This document shows, piece by piece, positions 58,993-64,000 of a stretch of DNA of 64,000 bases. Below the pieces are notes generated by a model. That model was not told the DNA's origin. It saw nothing but the letters and a program-made list of their open reading frames with translations, and ran no database searches. Positions within the stretch are counted from its first letter, which is position 1. Each line of letters starts with the position of its first letter. The stretch is from the NCBI RefSeq assembly GCF_000764305.2, contig NW_025944986.1:62001-126000 (forward strand), in the 5' to 3' direction. Origin of the DNA: Hyalella azteca. Its lineage: Eukaryota > Arthropoda > Malacostraca > Amphipoda > Hyalellidae. Position numbers and translations under genes: made by a program.

Positions 58993-59545
58993 AAAAATAT
59001 TTTTAAAATTCATAGTCATCTCGTCTTTTCGACTTGAAAGTCCCGCGGTAGGATATGAATGCAACACCCAGTAAATGAATGAGGTGTTACTTTAAGGATC
59101 AATGACTCAAACATTCCTCTTGTTTTCAGTCAAAATTGATTGAGCCACTGACAACGAAAGTGATCAATGAGGAAGTGTGCAGTTGATCTTTGGCCGTACG
59201 TCATTGTGAGCGGGTCAATGGCGACCATAAATCAGACCTGATGTCTGCAGTCAGGCGACGACTGACAGGTGCCGATGCAGCCGTTTCCACAAAATCAGCC
59301 TTAAATAAGCTGAAAAAATTTCTTTTCAATGCAGTTATGGGATAGCTTTATTCCCTCGACCCCCTCGTGACGACCAACGCCGCTATAGTCTCGGTGGTTT
59401 GAGCTCGGTGGTCCGCTGGTCGCCTCGGCAGAGGAGCGTCGCATATGTAAGTAACGCGTTGGCTGTGGTGTCACAACCAACACGTTACGCTTCAGGTAGG
59501 TGTCCTCCAAACGTCATCAGTTACGTCAAAGCCAGCAAACGGCAT

Positions 59546-59697
59546 CAGGGGCCATACTTTCAAAACTCGCTAAGTGAACGTAAGTACTTACGCTTTATTT
59601 TCTTGTCTATGATTGGTGGATTTTGCTTGAAAGGCCGTCAATGATTGGCAGATGAACTTATACGATCTCTTAACTTTTTTTAAAAGTATGGGCCCAG
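59546..59697. mobile_element. Single copy of the hairpin MITE
   Basis: The same sequence as the arms at 56337-56635: CAGGGGCCATACTTTCAAAA at the left and TTTAAAAGTATGGGCCCAGG at the right, with an internal GATTTTGCTTGAAAGG.CG-type block shared. The 152-base length defines the monomer. Confidence 0.8.
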
Positions 59698-60074
59698 GTT
59701 ACTAGTCTACATCTCACTAAGATAGCATAACAAATTCTCTGCCTTTTGTGATTGAAAATATAAAATAATTTCTAGACTGAAGCGATGATATTATAAAAGT
59801 CTAAGATTTTTTGCCCGGATTTAAATTGTAGTAAGAAAGGTCAGCTACGGCGCACAATCGTTCAAGTAACTCGATTTTGTGGGTTGTTATTGCTACTGGT
59901 ACTTAAAACGTCTACTAACTACCTTATGAGTCTAGGTTTTACATTGTGTTTTGAGATTTGACATTTTCATATAATACAAATTTTATTTCGGGACGAAATT
60001 GAACGTGCATGAGAGCGTCAGTAGTTAGCTGCTCCTGATGACGAAGATTTTCGCGCTCTACAAATTTAGCAAAT

Positions 60075-60251
60075 TTAGCAAATTACGGACCAGGCAATAA
60101 GTCCAGCAGCTATCTCAATCAACCGTCAGTTATGAAAAGATCGGGTTCCAAAGGCCGGATCCCAATTGCGAATCAAGTCACAAAAAGTTTTAGAATCGGT
60201 AACAGGCCATGGGCCTATTTCTTCAGTGCCGACACTTCTATTCTATTCTAC
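60075..60251 (+). repeat. Dispersed repeat R3, copy 2
   Basis: Counterpart of 55545-55715. It is preceded by AAATTTAGCAAATTTAGCAAATT, a short local duplication at its left edge that could be a target duplication or slippage. Confidence 0.75.
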
Positions 60252-61500
60252 ACTTACGAGGAACGACTTCTGACCTGCCAGATTGAGCAACTTGACCCGA
60301 TATAGTTAGGTTAGTTTCATTTATGATGACTACTCTGCATTATGCTTGAAATTAAACATTTTTAGATGATTTTTACTAACTTGTACTCTTGCGTTCTTGC
60401 AATCACGCTCGCGCACTCATCCCGTAAGCTTGACCTATTCCACCGTACTTCACTTTCGGTCAACTTGTATTTCATCTAACTCTTCAAACAAATTTCATTA
60501 TCTTGTTCACGCTGTTTAAACTACCGTCCAGGACAGTAGGTTAATTGGTACAAAGTTAGAGGCTTTCCGTAACTCCGGTAAACTGTTGGCATGTCAAGGG
60601 AAAAATCTTGAATTGCATGAGAAGCGGACGTCAAGTTAACTCAGTTTTGTGGTTTAGTTTAACCCACAAAGCATGAATATCACATGTTTATAAACACAAC
60701 TTTAAGCATGCCTCTCAGATAAATCTTTCAATCAATAAAGCTTCAATGTTGAATTATTTGAGATAAACTACTAGTGCAATTTACTTAGAAAAGTTCCATA
60801 TTTGTGAACAGACACATTACTCATGCATTGATCTCACTCACTGCGTAAATATAGATGTACTGGCTCAGTGAATAACCTTAATACATTAATTCCTATACAT
60901 TAGGGGTTGTTGGTAAGTAAGTTCTTCTTTAGGAGAGAAGAGTAGGTGACTGCGTTTACAATAATTTGATCGAATGATTGTGAGCAGACGCAGCTTGAGC
61001 ATTAAGAACACAATAGAATCACTTATGTAGCAATACATATGTAATATTTTTATTTTTTTAAAGTTACATGTACCAACGAAGTAGACGTACAGTTTTTTGT
61101 CGAAAAATATTAGGAAAAATATGCTAGAAATGCATCGCAAGACGTTGAACAGACCGCACTAAAATTATTGTTGAAAGTGGAGCTATTCTATGAGCCATTC
61201 ACAAATGTAAGGCTTAAAATTTTATATAGAATAAAGCTTTGTCTAGTGCCGCTTGTCAATTGCTTGAAAAGCTGCTTTTGGGATCAGGAATAACGCGCTT
61301 CTGTCTTTCCTTAGCAAATCTCTCTCCACGAATATTAACATACAACTCGAAAAAAAAAGAGATAAAGCCAAAGCTGCTGGTCCAAAAAGAGATAAAGCCA
61401 AAGCTGCTTAAGGATGTCCGTTTAATTGGTTCAATATAGCATTAAGACACACAACCAGCGAGTTCTGGGAGTTTTCTAGTTTTCTTTAGAGTTTTCCAGG

Positions 61501-61690
61501 AAGCTTCGTACAGCAGCCGTTACACATCGCATGCTAGAGTTTACCTACAAGCTTCGTACAGCAGCTGTTACACATCGCATGCTAGAGTTGACCTACAAGC
61601 TGCGTACAGCAGCTGTTACACATCGCATGCTAGAGTTGACCTACAAGCTGCGTACAGCAGCTACTGTGCAACAGCGGCTGTTACGCATCG
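61501..61690. repeat. 48-bp tandem repeat, about four copies
   Basis: The unit is AAGCT.CGTACAGCAGC.GTTACACATCGCATGCTAGAGTT.ACCTAC, repeated at 61501, 61549, 61597 and 61645; the last copy has a short insertion. It is GC-richer than its surroundings. Confidence 0.85.
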
Positions 61691-64000
61691 CATGACCGGC
61701 GGCACTTACCTAAGTCGCTATCTAGATCAGAAGGCAGCAGCGATGTTAGGTTATGTGGCGCTCTTCGATGTGTCACACGAATGACGCGTTACGTCTTATT
61801 TGAAGCGACGCATTTAGCGATTAGGTCCTCACAGTCCACATGCTCAGGGTGATACATAGTACCTCATGTCGGAAGTGTTATAGAGTTATTTTTATAGTCA
61901 CTTCCCACTTCCATAAAGTCTTGCATAGTTATTATACTGATGTTTTGACGTAAGACTTTAGAATATTACATTAAATAAAATTAGTTTTTTGCATTATAGA
62001 GCATCTACCGTTTATCCAAAATTATCAATCAAATTATATAACTGTGTATAAATATTTTTGACAAAATTATGTATTTGAGATGAACAGTTTGTTTTTGATT
62101 TGTGAAGTAAACAATCAATTAAATCGCTGGAAATTCTCGACATAAACTCATTTGAGAACAATAAATTAAAAACAATTGTTGTTTTGAAATTACAAACAAA
62201 GAACAGATCGTAGAAAGAGGCTATTTCAGCGAGCTTCACAAAAGCGTCGTCTCAAATAAGTCATTGATTCAACTGGCTGCTAAAATATTTACTTAGAAAT
62301 GTACTGATGGAAATTGTACTGATTGGTCTCACTCGAAACCATCATAAACAACAGTAGAAACATCTAATATTCTAATGGTGTTGATGAGCTTTTGAATATC
62401 GTATGGGTGACTTATGAATTAAATATATAAGGAATTTTCATGAGAAGTTGGACCATAAGTCGTGACGGCACGGAAGGGTAATATTTTGATTAACTTACCA
62501 GCTTCATACATAAAATGTTTGTAAAGGAGAAAATTGCCTTCATGCGTGATTTTCGTGAAAATCTTAGTCGTGTATTAATGTAAACTCTGCTTTATAATCT
62601 TCAATAGCGATTCGTGTCTGAATTTATTGCACTATCATTAGGCCAGTGAGACGTGAACAATCTTGCCTTAACAGAGGCGCTGCTGATCGATCAAAGTTTA
62701 GGCCAAACAATCTTATGTTGCAGCCAGCCTACCGCCCGGCAAAATATTTAGTCTCGTTAACGAATAAGCATAGTAACTGTTGACTATGTAGGTAACATTT
62801 AACGGCATTCAAAAGCATTCACGAGTATTGAATATTAATTATAAATGCTGTCATGCACGCTCAGTAGTTTCTGAAGAAGGACTTGAAGTTCGGAAAATTG
62901 TGCGTTGATGTTGTTTAATTAACATAACAATCAGAGGAACATAGATCACATTCGTAACTTTGGGTTATTTTTTCATTGGGGAGTTATGCATCATAGCTGA
63001 TCTCTAGCATTCAAACTGTGGGCTAAATACTTCAATGTCGGAATTCGATGAATTGCATTTTTTACAAACAAATACCACTTATTGCCAGTTAATAAATTAG
63101 GGATATATATGACTAAAGTATATATTTGATAGCCTCTATTTTCGCAATCGTTGACATCTGTACGGTCCCAGTTCAGGCAAGTTTCCATATTAAATTTAAT
63201 GTATCCGCTATATAACAGCTAGGGAAAGGTATCTTGGCCGTTCTGAAAACAATTGTTAACAGTTGCTAGGCAAGTTAACAAGGCAAGTTAACAAGGCGCC
63301 ATTTTTTCATTATCATTTGTCACATCTCGTCAGCATTGCTTGAAAGTTTTAAAGTATTGGAATGTTACGACTTGATTTCATAGATCAAATGTCCCGTCTC
63401 TTGGGGTACAAAGGTGAATATAAATTACATGTGCGATGTTACATTACTTTGTGCAATGTTAGTATCAATTCAATGAGTAAAATTAATAGAAAAACTTGCT
63501 ACGTACATTGACGTGTGACCTCGAAACTTTTTACTTGTGACACTTTCGCCAATTGCTGTGGAAAATCGAACAGAACATAAATATTTATATAATTAACTGA
63601 AAAAACATGTCTATTTAATATGTCTATGTCTATTTATATTTATCTGAAGAAGATAAATTTCAAAACACATTATATAATTTGAAAATTTTGTATGTTGCTA
63701 AATGTTATGTATGTTATTCAATGTTGAGTATATTATTAAATGTTCTGCATGTTATTAAATGTTGCGTATGTAGTTAAATGTTATGTATGTTCTTTAATCG
63801 TGACATTATTTCAACAAAAATTCTAAAGACGGGTAAAAAGATTTATGAAACTAATTTACGGTTGGTGCGTTCCATACGTACATTATTTGCAACTATATAA
63901 TGCTGTTGCGATCTTGAAGTTTCATTATTGAGAATGGACATTCATTTTTTATTCAAAATTTCTCAACTTTTTTATGGTTGTGAGTTAAAGAGTTGATGTT
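61691..64000. other. Right flank, no gene seen
   Basis: AT-rich with chance frames only. Short TGTTA(T/A)GTATGTTATTAAATG-like repeats occur at about 63700-63800. Confidence 0.5.

Overview
The window is AT-rich eukaryotic DNA with short exons, GT-AG introns, many transposon remnants and many minisatellites. It looks like an arthropod genome. Pointers are the metazoan-type DCP1, Penelope-like GIY-YIG fragments, a piggyBac element, and short interstitial TTAGG/CCTAA runs, the arthropod telomere motif. A crustacean is my guess, but the sequence does not prove it. The sequence is an Illumina-type draft: one 643-base N run, isolated Ns, and three uncut Tn5 (Nextera) adapter junctions.

Layout. (1) 627-14983, minus strand: a 15-exon gene for a MYBBP1A/Pol5-family nucleolar protein of about 1390 residues. 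Its reading frame stays in phase through all 14 introns. The introns hold a Penelope-like fragment, a 5'-truncated LINE and a small MITE. Four exon-intron junctions of this gene (exons 3, 5, 6 and 12) lie inside tandem duplications that copy the splice site itself. (2) 15000-29700: no intact gene. It holds a MITE, adapter junctions, the N gap, a broken MADF-domain gene fragment, and large dispersed repeats called R1 and R2 here, including a roughly 1 kb inverted repeat. (3) 29887-30600, minus strand: an intact TRIM-like RING/B-box/coiled-coil gene, flanked by outward-facing R2 copies. (4) 30830-40450: second R2 and R1 copies, a Penelope-like tail and a pogo/Tigger-like element. (5) 40486-42141, plus strand: the coding exon of mRNA-decapping factor DCP1. 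(6) 42260-64000: no gene found. It holds a 20-bp minisatellite of about 40 copies, a 60-bp satellite, a piggyBac element with intact ends but a deleted transposase core, TTAA-flanked and hairpin MITEs, and several short tandem duplications.

The three intact genes do not form a functional unit. MYBBP1A acts in nucleolar rRNA synthesis, DCP1 in cytoplasmic mRNA decapping, and the TRIM-like protein is a predicted ubiquitin ligase. I found no clearly new biological system. The most unusual signal is the repeated duplication of splice junctions in the MYBBP1A gene. The most practical one is the set of adapter scars that mark possible misjoins.
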